From positions 1 through 44,069 of IMG/VR virus record IMGVR_UViG_3300032053_000155: a stretch of 44,069 nucleotides of DNA. The stretch is one strand, 5' to 3'. This document shows positions 14,794-22,758 of this stretch, one piece after another. Origin of the DNA: a virus. Positions within the stretch are counted from its first letter, which is position 1; the number at the start of each line of letters is the position of its first letter. Below the pieces are notes generated by a model. It saw nothing but the letters and a program-made list of their open reading frames with translations, was not told the origin of the DNA and made no database searches. The position numbers and the translations under genes were made by a program.

Positions 14794-14822
14794 ATTAGAC
14801 GACACTAGATGTCGTATGTCAA
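14794..14822 (-). promoter_or_regulatory. sigma70-like promoter with palindromic operator
   Basis: On the minus strand TTGACA (14822 to 14817) and TCTAAT (14799 to 14794) are separated by exactly 17 bases. The spacer holds an inverted repeat with arms ACGACA and TGTCGT (14799 to 14815). This is the best promoter in the window and should drive the operon from 14764 to 8891. The palindrome is a likely repressor site. Confidence 0.75.
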
Positions 14823-14934
14823 GCCTGACTTATCTCTAGCATTCAGAAGCTTTAGAATGTCGAACTCTAGGGAGACGTTTTCTCAGGATGCGCGATCGCG
14901 ACTGCTGAGACAAGTCTCTGCGACGAATTGCAGA

Positions 14935-14991
14935 GAAAGAAAAACGCCCGCCCCTCGTGTCAGGCCATGCGCGAACGCGAGGGACGAGCGT
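14935..14991 (-). terminator. Rho-independent terminator after the lysis genes
   Basis: Arms at 14944 to 14957 and 14978 to 14991 can pair over 14 bp (two G-U) with a 20-base loop. On the minus strand they are followed by TTTTTCTTTC. It lies after the outer spanin gene and before the 14.8-kb promoter, so it ends the late transcript and insulates the early operon. Confidence 0.75.
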
Positions 14992-15028
14992 GCCCGCGCG
15001 AGAGGAGGAACGAAACTCGCGCGAACGT

Positions 15029-15307
15029 TTAATGCGGTGTTGCTAGCGAGGCAAGCAGGCTCTCTAACTTTTGAGAGTAACCGTCGAGGAGCACGAGCGC
15101 GGTGATTCGCTTCGCTGCACACTCTGCGTCACTGTCAATAGGCATGCAGTCTACGATTGCCGGGCGCTCTGGGAGTTTCACGGGCGGACAAACTGCTCGC
15201 TCAATGATGACTTCTTTCGGCAATTTCTGCGGGCACATTGAGCAACACCCGGCCGTCAGCGCTGCGAGTATTGTTGCACAAACAAGGAAAACTGAGCGCG
15301 CTCCCAT
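15029..15307 (-). CDS. outer-membrane spanin subunit (Rz1-like lipoprotein)
   Basis: A 92-residue protein. The start at 15307 (MGARSVFLVCATILAALTAG) is preceded by GGAGGTCATGCA. The signal peptide ends in the lipobox LTAGC, so the mature protein would be lipidated at Cys and placed in the outer membrane. It contains Pro-rich stretches (PPVKLPERPA), typical of Rz1. It starts inside the preceding inner spanin gene in another frame. It should join with the Rz-like protein to fuse the membranes at lysis, which implies a Gram-negative host. Confidence 0.75.
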   Translation of the reverse strand: MGARSVFLVCATILAALTAGCCSMCPQKLPKEVIIERAVCPPVKLPERPAIVDCMPIDSDAECAAKRITALVLLDGYSQKLESLLASLATPH

Positions 15308-15618
15308 TGCATGACCTCCACACAAGGCGCAGTCGGTGCGGGCTGCGTCTCAACGACTGTTCGGACACGCTCGATTGTGCGTGTCTCGATAACCGGCTGT
15401 CTGGCCTCTGCGACCTTTACGCGCTCGCGAAGCTCTTTCGCGAATCTGTCCGCCTCACGCGCTGCTGTGTTCTGGTGCTCAATTGCTTGCGTGAGCACAG
15501 CAGCGCGCAACTCACATGCTGCGAGCTTCGCTGAGAGTCTCCAGCCATTGACGACCCACCCAACGGTGAAGAGCCCGGCGACTATCGCGATTGCTGCTGC
15601 GAGCCTGAGGTAGCTCAT
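15256..15618 (-). CDS. inner-membrane spanin subunit (Rz-like)
   Basis: A 120-residue protein beginning MSYLRLAAAIAIVAGLFTVG, with one N-terminal membrane helix (residues about 5 to 24). A long periplasmic coiled coil follows (READRFAKELRERVKVAEAR). That is the i-spanin architecture. It overlaps the holin-like gene upstream by four bases and the Rz1-like gene downstream by about 52 bases. Confidence 0.75.
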   Translation of the reverse strand: MSYLRLAAAIAIVAGLFTVGWVVNGWRLSAKLAACELRAAVLTQAIEHQNTAAREADRFAKELRERVKVAEARQPVIETRTIERVRTVVETQPAPTAPCVEVMQWERAQFSLFVQQYSQR

Positions 15619-15965
15619 GGCACCTTCCCGTTGCGCGCTGCTGACGACTGCACGTTCCAGACTTGGGTGAAGAGTGTCGCCGGGACCTTGCTACCACCAG
15701 CAATCGTCAGCGCTGTCAGGTAGGTGCCCAGCTTATGCGTATCTGGGTGCGAAAGCACTGCACCGAAAACGTCGAGTCCCCATGTTTTGCAGACAGCGAA
15801 TGAGACGATGACCGCGAGCAGTTCCTTTATGCCCTTCCCTTGCAGCCTTTCAACAAAGAGTTTCTGCTCGAAAACGATTGCTAGGGCGCGCTCAAGCAGG
15901 ATAGCAATGACGCAGACTTGCGCGAGTGCTGCGAAGACTGCATCCCATGACAGGGCGGGTGTCAT
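15615..15965 (-). CDS. multi-pass membrane protein, candidate holin
   Basis: A 116-residue protein with three hydrophobic segments: residues about 10 to 31 (FAALAQVCVIAILLERALAI), 46 to 66 (LLAVIVSFAVCKTWGLDVFG) and 78 to 92 (LGTYLTALTIAGG). It is placed between a 42-residue membrane protein and the spanins, so a holin role is likely. No specific holin family is recognised, and the first short protein could be the holin instead. Confidence 0.65.
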   Translation of the reverse strand: MTPALSWDAVFAALAQVCVIAILLERALAIVFEQKLFVERLQGKGIKELLAVIVSFAVCKTWGLDVFGAVLSHPDTHKLGTYLTALTIAGGSKVPATLFTQVWNVQSSAARNGKVP

Positions 15966-16090
15966 GTTTTCCGCCTGAGCTTGGTGTAAATCGCAGAGAG
16001 GATGGCGGCGATGCGCGGGTTCGCGACAGTGACGAAACCCCCCGTCAGCACGCCAGCAACGAACAGAATGAGAACGCCAATTGTGCTCAT
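15962..16090 (-). CDS. 42-residue single-pass membrane protein
   Basis: Starts MSTIGVLILFVAGVLTGGFV with a strong ribosome site (AGGAGGAACAT then ATG) and ends KLRRKT; its TGA overlaps the next ATG. Residues about 3 to 22 form one membrane helix, followed by a basic tail. It belongs to the lysis cassette and may be a small holin, antiholin or accessory protein. Confidence 0.7.
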   Translation of the reverse strand: MSTIGVLILFVAGVLTGGFVTVANPRIAAILSAIYTKLRRKT

Positions 16091-16099
16091 ATGTTCCTC

Positions 16100-17689
16100 C
16101 TACTTAACCCACAGCACGGGTTTCTGACCCCACGACGCAGGCACCTTCGCGCTTGCGAAGCGCACGTCTGCGCCGATATGCTCACCCGTCTCTGGCCCTT
16201 TGCCAAGAGGTGCGAGCGTACAGAGTAAGTGTAAGGGCTGCACTGCAGCCCCTCCGCTCTTATGCTCGAATCCACAGCCCCATAACGCCTTTCCTGCGGG
16301 CGCTTGAATCACGAGACCCGTCTCTGACCATGAGCGCCCTTGGTCGAGCGAACGCATGACAAGCACCTTCGTCGAAGAGCCCGAGGGGTACCATTGCGCG
16401 TGAGCAGTCATGCTCAGCGCTGATGCTCTCACGCCTGCTGCTGACGCGCTGGCCGTTGTCTCGACGTCTATTGTTGAGAGCAGCGAGCCGTCAACGTCAA
16501 TCGCGATGGGAGAGAGAGGCACAGGTAGCACACCTAGCGACGTCGTCTGAGTATAGAGCGCGACATGGTATGCGCTGGGCCATGCGTAGCGCTCAAGCGC
16601 GAACTGCCCCGCCGTGGGCCCGTCGAGCTTGAGCGTCATGCAGTAGAGATAGCGAATCCCGTCGAGGTCAAGAATCGCGAGAGGCCAGCGCTTTAAGAAC
16701 TCGGGATAGAAGAGTCTCCCGACATTCTGGGTCCATGTAAAGAAACGCTCAGTCAATGACTGCACGCCGAAGCCCCACGTCAGCGATGCTGTGCCCGATT
16801 TTACGAGCGCAGGAAGCGCAGCACGCCTTGTGGCCTCGCCCGCGACTACCCATTTGTAGCTATCAGAGCGCGCGACCTGGGGTGCAGTGATCTCCCATAG
16901 CTCGTTGCTGTCACGATAGGTGCACACCCACTCGCGAAAGATAGGCGGTGTCTGCATGTAGTCAATGCTGAAAAGACACTCACCAATACCGTCCCCGATT
17001 CCTGGGCAGCATACGCCCCCATTTCCCCACACGACTCCATCGAGCATCGTCAGTGCCATGACGTAGGTATAACCTAAGTCGCGTGATTTTAGGAATTCGC
17101 CGACAGTGTAGACGGCGGGCGTGGGAGTGGGGGTCGGTGTTCCAGGGCGCGGCGTGGGCGTCGCAATCGGTACGGGTGTGACGCTTGCGGGTGGACACGT
17201 CGAGATTACCTGCCCGAAGCAGATGTCCCCAGCCTTATAGGGAGCACAATTCGTCCCACCATTCCAGCACCATTGGTCGGCTGCGACAGCGGGCGTGGGC
17301 GTCGCGCACGATGTCACCTGCTCGAAACCTTCTGGGCACGTCGAGCCAAAAACCGACACGCTGCAGGCCCCTGTTGTCTTGTCTCTGCAGTAAACCGTCG
17401 CCTCTGCTGCTGCAGAGACGAGCAGTAGCACGAGCGCTGCTGTCATTTTCCGTAACGCTAGCTTGAGCATTCGTTCCTCCTTCGCTGCTTTATTGCTGCG
17501 GCGTTTGCATCCCACTGTCGCGAGCACCGCTGCGCGGCATGACGACGTGCAGTGCGTGACTTTCTTGACGAGAACTCCGTCAAAATCTCTAACATACTGA
17601 AAGCGCCCCCCACATAGGAAGCGCTCTCTCTCTTCGTTCCACTGCGCCCCGCAATAGGGGCAGCGTTTCTTTTTCGCTTCGTGTCTCAC
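16100..17689 (-). CDS. exported Thr-Pro-rich protein with Asp-box, zinc-ribbon N-terminal extension
   Basis: The frame is open for 529 codons from a GTG at 17689 that overlaps the endolysin stop (GTGA). The first 70 residues have a zinc-ribbon look (RCPYCGAQW, CTSSCR). A second start at 17470 has a far stronger ribosome site (AAGGAGGAACGA) and gives MLKLALRKMTAALVLLLVSA, a clear signal peptide; this 456-residue form is probably the main product. Then come a Cys-rich region, a linker (PTPRPGTPTPTPTP), and a large domain with RLFYPEFLKRWP. SLDQGRSW matches the sialidase-type Asp-box. It may bind or cut surface glycans (inference). Confidence 0.7.
   Translation of the reverse strand: MRHEAKKKRCPYCGAQWNEERERFLCGGRFQYVRDFDGVLVKKVTHCTSSCRAAVLATVGCKRRSNKAAKEERMLKLALRKMTAALVLLLVSAAAEATVYCRDKTTGACSVSVFGSTCPEGFEQVTSCATPTPAVAADQWCWNGGTNCAPYKAGDICFGQVISTCPPASVTPVPIATPTPRPGTPTPTPTPAVYTVGEFLKSRDLGYTYVMALTMLDGVVWGNGGVCCPGIGDGIGECLFSIDYMQTPPIFREWVCTYRDSNELWEITAPQVARSDSYKWVVAGEATRRAALPALVKSGTASLTWGFGVQSLTERFFTWTQNVGRLFYPEFLKRWPLAILDLDGIRYLYCMTLKLDGPTAGQFALERYAWPSAYHVALYTQTTSLGVLPVPLSPIAIDVDGSLLSTIDVETTASASAAGVRASALSMTAHAQWYPSGSSTKVLVMRSLDQGRSWSETGLVIQAPAGKALWGCGFEHKSGGAAVQPLHLLCTLAPLGKGPETGEHIGADVRFASAKVPASWGQKPVLWVK
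17471..17487 (-). promoter_or_regulatory. strong internal ribosome binding site
   Basis: On the minus strand, GCGAAGGAGGAACGA precedes the ATG at 17470, inside the open frame that begins at 17689. It is as good as the sites of most phage genes here and decides the start of the exported form. Confidence 0.7.
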
Positions 17690-18141
17690 GCGGTCACTTG
17701 CTCACCAAGCGCGCGCTCGTATTCGTCGAGTATCGCGCGCGCGTCCTCGAAGTTGAGCCCTTCACGGACCTGCCAGTGAGGACAGTCTCGTTTGCGGCCG
17801 GGCCAGAGACCGCCCCACTCGATTCCCTGCCGCTGCGCCTCTTCAATGAGGACGGCCCAAAGCGGGTCAGAGGGCGCACATTCCCAAAGGGGTTTTCCAC
17901 CGACAAGCGGAACAGCATCCCACGCTCGACGATACTGGTGCCATGACTGCCAGCCCTTCGCAAACGTGACTATACGACCAACGCTCGTTCGCCCCTGCGC
18001 GAAGAGGATGTCTTGCTCTTGCGCGCTTCTGTGCGTGCAATAAATGAGTGGGTCAACTCCTCGCACCTCACAGGCCGCGTGCCATGCCTCTGCACGTTCC
18101 CGTACCTCGGGAAGCAACTCTTCAAGAGAACGTGATGCCAT
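17686..18141 (-). CDS. endolysin, M15-like peptidase (L-alanyl-D-glutamate type)
   Basis: A 151-residue protein. Metal ligands are seen in SWHQYRRAWD (His68 and Asp75) and CPHWQ (His122), the pattern of M15/VanY-type peptidases that cut peptidoglycan cross-peptides. The usual Gly in SxHxxGxAxD is Arg71 here, a minor deviation. There is no signal peptide, so release through a holin is expected. The start is close after the upstream membrane/coiled-coil gene, and the end overlaps the exported protein gene. Confidence 0.8.
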   Translation of the reverse strand: MASRSLEELLPEVRERAEAWHAACEVRGVDPLIYCTHRSAQEQDILFAQGRTSVGRIVTFAKGWQSWHQYRRAWDAVPLVGGKPLWECAPSDPLWAVLIEEAQRQGIEWGGLWPGRKRDCPHWQVREGLNFEDARAILDEYERALGEQVTA

Positions 18142-18144
18142 GAT

Positions 18145-18525
18145 CTAGCCTCCGCTCTTTACTCGAATGAGCGCAGTTTGTAGGTCAGCGACGACCTTGC
18201 GTGTCTCGCGCAGGTCTTCGCGAAGCTGCACTATGTCTGACCGTACCGCGCCAAGATTCTGCTCGTCAGAGTGCTGCATTTCTCTCCGTAGCTGATTATG
18301 CTCCAACGCCAGTTTGTCAATGAATGGCTGAACCGTCTCTTGCGCGATGGGAGGAACGATTTTGTGCGCTGTCGCATAAACTCCTGTCGCTGCGCTAAGG
18401 AACATTCCGACAAGCAGCGCGACAGCCGAGAATACGACCCAGACGATTTTGATGTCGAAGACGAGCCGAGACTCAGGACGTCCTCCCTCGCATTGCGCAG
18501 TGTAGCGTGCAACTTTCGGGCCCAT
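18145..18525 (-). CDS. membrane protein with C-terminal coiled coil
   Basis: A 126-residue protein. The start at 18525 (MGPKVARYT) is chosen because GGAGGGG lies eight bases upstream; an earlier ATG at 18540 is part of that site. Residues about 24 to 48 are one membrane helix (IKIVWVVFSAVALLVGMFLS). The rest is a soluble helix (SDIVQLREDLRETRKVVADL). Its place between the tail hub and the endolysin suggests a lysis helper or a holin-associated protein. Confidence 0.65.
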   Translation of the reverse strand: MGPKVARYTAQCEGGRPESRLVFDIKIVWVVFSAVALLVGMFLSAATGVYATAHKIVPPIAQETVQPFIDKLALEHNQLRREMQHSDEQNLGAVRSDIVQLREDLRETRKVVADLQTALIRVKSGG

Positions 18526-18539
18526 TGACGTCCCCTCCA

Positions 18540-20300
18540 TTAACTGGCTGTCGTTGTCGCAATGATTGCTTGTGGTACATACGGCGTCAAAACGAAGTCC
18601 GTAGAATCGTATTCAACAAGTGACAGCGTGAAGGTCCCGTCTGCATTATCTTCTATCGCGTTAACGAGGACCGTCTTCGTCCCCGTGAAGAGGCGCGACA
18701 ATAGAATGAGGTAGTCACCCGCTGCTATTACTAGGCCGTGTTGCGCAACTCTGCATGACGCGCGCCATGTCCTGCGCGCGCGTTTGAGCCACGTCACCAG
18801 CAAGCGATAAAGTTGACCGCCAGCCGGTGTCGCTATACTCACGCGCAACTCTTTCGGCTGCTCGCTGCCGTTGAGAATCGTCGAGTGCTGGTACTTTACT
18901 TCTTTGCGCGTCCAGTCGTCAACGTCATAGTACGTTCCAACGGCGACGTTTGGAATCTCCGAGTCGTCATGCGAGCATACCAACGAGCCCTCGAGGATGG
19001 GAACACTGGGTGAGTCTGCAGGATCATCGCTCGCGGTCCCAGCATTCGCTGCACTGCCGTCAAGACTAACTCGGTATTTCCCATCATACCACACGAATCG
19101 CCCGTGACAAGTCCGCAGCAGCGTCGCAGCGATAGATTCGAGAAGCTGCCTGTCGAGTACCGTTAGCATTGCTTCGTATGTTCTCTCGAAACGCGCGACT
19201 TGGAAGTAGTGGTCATAATTGACGTCCGTCCAAACGCCCGTAATTTTCGCTTGTGCCTTCCCATTCGCATAGAGATTCGTTAGCGAATTCAAATGCCACT
19301 TATAAGTGGTGTTGCTCGCAGCAGGGAAGACGAGGTAGTAGGTTGCGCCCGCAGTGAAATAATTACCAAGGAATTGCGTCTCAACGATGTAATCACCTGC
19401 AACAACCGTACCATATATGGGCATGAACCCGCCAACGTTGGCGCCATCCGGCGTTGCCCTTATGTAGAAGACGGGGCTCAAATCACCACCCACTGGAATA
19501 TTCACCTTGCAATGTACTATGACATCATGAGCCGGCATAACGAATGATTGCAGTCTGTCATAGTCGCCTAAACCAACGGAAGTATTTGACGACGTCTGCT
19601 GCTCGGCCTGGACGCTCGTGTAGTCAATCAAACTACTGCATGCCGCGCTCGCAGCATTGAACGAGCCCGTACCGCTCGCATACGCGATTGACGCTTCAAG
19701 AACGCCACACCCATAGTCAGCAGACATGAGCGCGTCAAGGAGATGATCCGTCGGGTAGGATGAATATAGCTTGTTTCCGGGTGTCGAAGGATCGGGGCAA
19801 AGCATACCGCGTCCCTGCACTTCGACGCGCGGAATTCCCCCTCGTATGTCGGCAGTCGCAAGCGTCAACTGAATCGCGACGTATGCGTAACCAGGATGCG
19901 TCCAGTTTACAATCGTCGCATTGCTGATATTCGTCACCGCTGTCTGTGTTAAGCTTCCTGTCCTCACTTGACATGTTGCCCAGGCGGGTGTAGTCGGGTA
20001 GACCTCTTCGTTGTCGACCCAGACTTTCTCTATTGCTGCAATCTCACCCTCACCTATTAGCGCAATGACCTCCATTTTTCCACTAACGATGTCTGCATGC
20101 ACAAGAGAGAAGCATGATCGGAAGCGCCCGTAGTTTATTGGGCAGCAGCGGCCTTCTGCCGTGTCTGTAAATTCTAAATTGACTTGACGAGTCATCGGCT
20201 CTCCAACGCCCGGGATCGTGTCTGCATAACGAGTCGGAGGAGGCGGAGGAGGTGGTATTATGTCACCTACCCGGTGCAGCTTCCTTCTTACAATAGGCAT
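18540..20300 (-). CDS. tail hub / tip protein with inserted beta-sandwich domain
   Basis: A 586-residue protein. The N-terminus has a seven-proline run (residues 16 to 22). The body (GKMEVIALIGEGEIAAIEKV, VWVDNEEVYP, IPRVEVQGRGM) and the segment LLRTCHGRFVWYDGKYRVSL are typical of phage central hub proteins (tip attachment or J-like core). Residues about 228 to 368 interrupt this with a beta-rich, low-charge stretch (VGLGDYDRLQSFVMPAHDV, FTAGATYYLVFPAAS) like an adhesin or carbohydrate-binding sandwich. The last two hub-type genes are adjacent. It probably forms the tail tip and contacts the host surface. Confidence 0.75.
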   Translation of the reverse strand: MPIVRRKLHRVGDIIPPPPPPPTRYADTIPGVGEPMTRQVNLEFTDTAEGRCCPINYGRFRSCFSLVHADIVSGKMEVIALIGEGEIAAIEKVWVDNEEVYPTTPAWATCQVRTGSLTQTAVTNISNATIVNWTHPGYAYVAIQLTLATADIRGGIPRVEVQGRGMLCPDPSTPGNKLYSSYPTDHLLDALMSADYGCGVLEASIAYASGTGSFNAASAACSSLIDYTSVQAEQQTSSNTSVGLGDYDRLQSFVMPAHDVIVHCKVNIPVGGDLSPVFYIRATPDGANVGGFMPIYGTVVAGDYIVETQFLGNYFTAGATYYLVFPAASNTTYKWHLNSLTNLYANGKAQAKITGVWTDVNYDHYFQVARFERTYEAMLTVLDRQLLESIAATLLRTCHGRFVWYDGKYRVSLDGSAANAGTASDDPADSPSVPILEGSLVCSHDDSEIPNVAVGTYYDVDDWTRKEVKYQHSTILNGSEQPKELRVSIATPAGGQLYRLLVTWLKRARRTWRASCRVAQHGLVIAAGDYLILLSRLFTGTKTVLVNAIEDNADGTFTLSLVEYDSTDFVLTPYVPQAIIATTTAS

Positions 20301-20301
20301 A

Positions 20302-22173
20302 CTAATCCGCCCGCTTCAAGCGCTTTGGGGGGCCGCCCCCGGGCGCAACATAGAATTCTGCAAATGGGTTGTAAGGAGCAGCAGGAGGAACGTAGGTCCC
20401 TGCTACTTCTGACGTCGCAGGCTGTGGTGTTGTCACAGTATAAGAGAACTTCTGCCCAATCTGCGGCATGCTAGGCCAGCCTCCATACCTCAGGATATTG
20501 CCGTAGGCAATGCAAGTTACCATTGTGCGGTCACACGTCAAAATGTTACCAGTCCCCGCGAGAGAGGAATCGAATGCGTACTTTCCGAGCGTGTGCGCCG
20601 TGAGTGAAAGGGCGGTTGCGCTGGCGTAGTCGGCCGCGATATCCGTCCCACTGCGCGCGTTGTCCTCTATGCGCAGGTCGTCAATAAATCCGTCAAGCTG
20701 GAGCGTCCCGTCCGCCTTGCTCCCGAGATAAACGAGGGTGCCGGCGGCCAGACCAGGCGCCGTCCCGCTTGTACCCTCTGAGGAGCCATTGCGGTAGATC
20801 GTTACCCCCGCGGCAGCCCACGTCACCGCGACGTGGTAGAGCGTGTCAACAATCAGTGCGTTCGTTCCCGTTATCGTGACCTCGCTCGACCCCGTGCCAA
20901 AGACGCATTCCAATTTCCCGTCCGTGCGCACGTAGAACTTGAGGCCGTAGTTTGTCGCTCCGTTGGCGTCTAGGATGTACTGTTGATTCGTGCCGGGCGC
21001 TCGCAAGAGTTTTATCCACGCCTCGAATGTCCCGACAGCATTGCTAACCGCGGCTTGCGGGATCGTCAGCGTCTCCGCGTTGCGCGTGCCCGCACCAATG
21101 TGCCAGGAAGTCGCGTACGCTTTCTGCTCGATCTGGAGACAGTCTAGATAGAACGTGTGCGCTCCTGAGGTCCAGTTATAGGCCAGCAGCGCGACCTTGG
21201 CGGTCGTCGCGGGCGCGACCATCGCGACGTTCACGGTCTGCCACGTCGCATCGCACGTGAGTTCGACGTACGAGCCGCTGATGAAAACGGTACCGGAGGT
21301 GTAGAATCCGACGTACAGCCGTACGAGCTTTGTGTTCTCGCCCTTGATCCGCGCCCGCACTGCGTAGGGCAGGCCTACTGTCGCGGCAGGCATCGTGCTC
21401 GTGTACGCCCCGTTCCCTAGGGCCGCGCACGTGACCTTGAGGGATGCCGCGCCCTCGTATTTCTGCCCAGTATCCCGCGCGATCGTGGCGCCACCAATGA
21501 CGGCGAAGCCAGTCGTGTCGGTCTCAACGCCTGACTGATTCGCACTCAACAGGTTCGTCGTCCCCTCCTCAACCGTGATCCCGTTGGAGTATTTCGCCGC
21601 CTCGTAGCGCGGAAGCCCGCTGGCGACGCTGGTGCCATCCTGCTTGTAGGCGGTCGTGGCACGGGTGAGCACAGCCGTGTACGCGCCAAGAAAGCTGCAG
21701 CGCGTACCCTTGAAAACATGCGAGCAGAGACGCGAGACAATGCGCCCCACCATCCCTGCTGATATTGCTAGCCTGAGTTTCCCAGTCAGCGTCGCGCCAT
21801 CAGACCCATACTTGACGGCCGTCACGATCCCCGAAAAGAGCATTACAGGATCAAGTTGCGCACCCGCTGCGGACCAATGTACCTCATAAACGACAAGTGT
21901 TACACCCAACAGAGTACCCGCTGCGTCTGCTTCGCTAACTAGGTTGTCCGCATTCGAGACGCGCAGCGACCCGCCTGGGAGACCACCAACAGTGAATGAG
22001 CCCGGGTCAAGAACATCTTCCGTGTAGGTATCACCGCCAATGACAAGGGACCCTGGCCCCTGGCAAAGACGAATCGGCGTCGGTGTCCCAATCGCGACCG
22101 CATGACGCGCTCGATACTGCGCAGCGATAGCGACAGTCGAGACACCAGTCGGAAGCGTCGCACCGCGCGTCAT
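20302..22173 (-). CDS. tail tip protein (DUF2163/lambda L-like) with inserted LamG-like region
   Basis: A 623-residue protein. The N-terminal 165 residues (LDPVMLFSGIVTAVKYGSDG, RLCSHVFKGTRCSF) and the C-terminal 80 (LTCDRTMVTCIAYGNILRYG, then GWPSMP) together form a DUF2163-type tail tip domain. The four cysteines at 150, 159, 547 and 554 match the metal or Fe-S ligands known for this kind of protein. Residues about 165 to 545 are an insertion. It holds a CBM-like part (YEGAASLKVTCAALG) and a LamG/concanavalin-like part (GTFEAWIKLLRAPGT, YHVAVTWAAAGVTIYRNGSS). Codon choice in the insertion looks more GC-rich than in the flanks. Confidence 0.75.
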   Translation of the reverse strand: MTRGATLPTGVSTVAIAAQYRARHAVAIGTPTPIRLCQGPGSLVIGGDTYTEDVLDPGSFTVGGLPGGSLRVSNADNLVSEADAAGTLLGVTLVVYEVHWSAAGAQLDPVMLFSGIVTAVKYGSDGATLTGKLRLAISAGMVGRIVSRLCSHVFKGTRCSFLGAYTAVLTRATTAYKQDGTSVASGLPRYEAAKYSNGITVEEGTTNLLSANQSGVETDTTGFAVIGGATIARDTGQKYEGAASLKVTCAALGNGAYTSTMPAATVGLPYAVRARIKGENTKLVRLYVGFYTSGTVFISGSYVELTCDATWQTVNVAMVAPATTAKVALLAYNWTSGAHTFYLDCLQIEQKAYATSWHIGAGTRNAETLTIPQAAVSNAVGTFEAWIKLLRAPGTNQQYILDANGATNYGLKFYVRTDGKLECVFGTGSSEVTITGTNALIVDTLYHVAVTWAAAGVTIYRNGSSEGTSGTAPGLAAGTLVYLGSKADGTLQLDGFIDDLRIEDNARSGTDIAADYASATALSLTAHTLGKYAFDSSLAGTGNILTCDRTMVTCIAYGNILRYGGWPSMPQIGQKFSYTVTTPQPATSEVAGTYVPPAAPYNPFAEFYVAPGGGPPKRLKRAD

Positions 22174-22757
22174 GCTTCCTCCCCTTCGAGTGTGATTGCA
22201 AACTCAGAACGTTGGTAGCTAATTGTGCGAATCGAGACATCAGACGCCATGCGTCCTATAAGCAGACGCCGGCCGAGGAAGCTAATCGTCACAGCCTTAC
22301 CGTTCGCAGGCGCGTTGCCTGCTGTAAAGTGAATGCGCTCGCGTTTCAAGCTGTCTCCCCCATCATAGTCGAGGTTATAGTGAGTCACGCGCGTCTTCGT
22401 AACGCCGTCAACCTTCACGACCTCGCTATCGGTATAGACCTCGCGCCCTGGAAATGGGAACAGGAGATTCGCACCGTCGCCTGTCCCTGCGCTAACGTCG
22501 TCCCATTGCAGCCACAATGAGCCCGTGTAAAAGTAAACCTCGACGAAACCACCAGCGAGGCCATTGAGCGCAGTCTGAAATGCAGCGAGCACCGTCGGGT
22601 TGCGTGCCCACTGCAGAGCAACGCGCCAGCGTGGGCGCGTTCGCGTTGCCCTGCTCTGCACGATATTGCCCGCATCGTCGGTGTAACGTCGAAGCTGCCA
22701 GAGTGCAGCCTCGTCGACCCCGTAATCTGGTGCTGAGTAATCGAAAAGTGCAGTCAT
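22170..22757 (-). CDS. DUF2460-like distal tail protein
   Basis: A 195-residue protein. The start at 22757 (MTALFDYSAPDYGVDEAALW) has AGGTGG upstream. The segment GTGDGANLLFPFPGREVYTD, then VDGVTKTRVTHYNLDYDGGD and IHFTAGNAPANGKAVTISFL, matches the beta-rich core of DUF2460 proteins. These sit between tape measure and hub in many siphophages and gene transfer agents. It probably caps the tail tube and links it to the tip. Confidence 0.7.
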   Translation of the reverse strand: MTALFDYSAPDYGVDEAALWQLRRYTDDAGNIVQSRATRTRPRWRVALQWARNPTVLAAFQTALNGLAGGFVEVYFYTGSLWLQWDDVSAGTGDGANLLFPFPGREVYTDSEVVKVDGVTKTRVTHYNLDYDGGDSLKRERIHFTAGNAPANGKAVTISFLGRRLLIGRMASDVSIRTISYQRSEFAITLEGEEA

Positions 22758-22758
22758 A

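Noticed and set aside
20302-22173. Diversity-generating retroelement target in the tip protein
   Set aside because: No reverse transcriptase gene or template repeat is present in the window.
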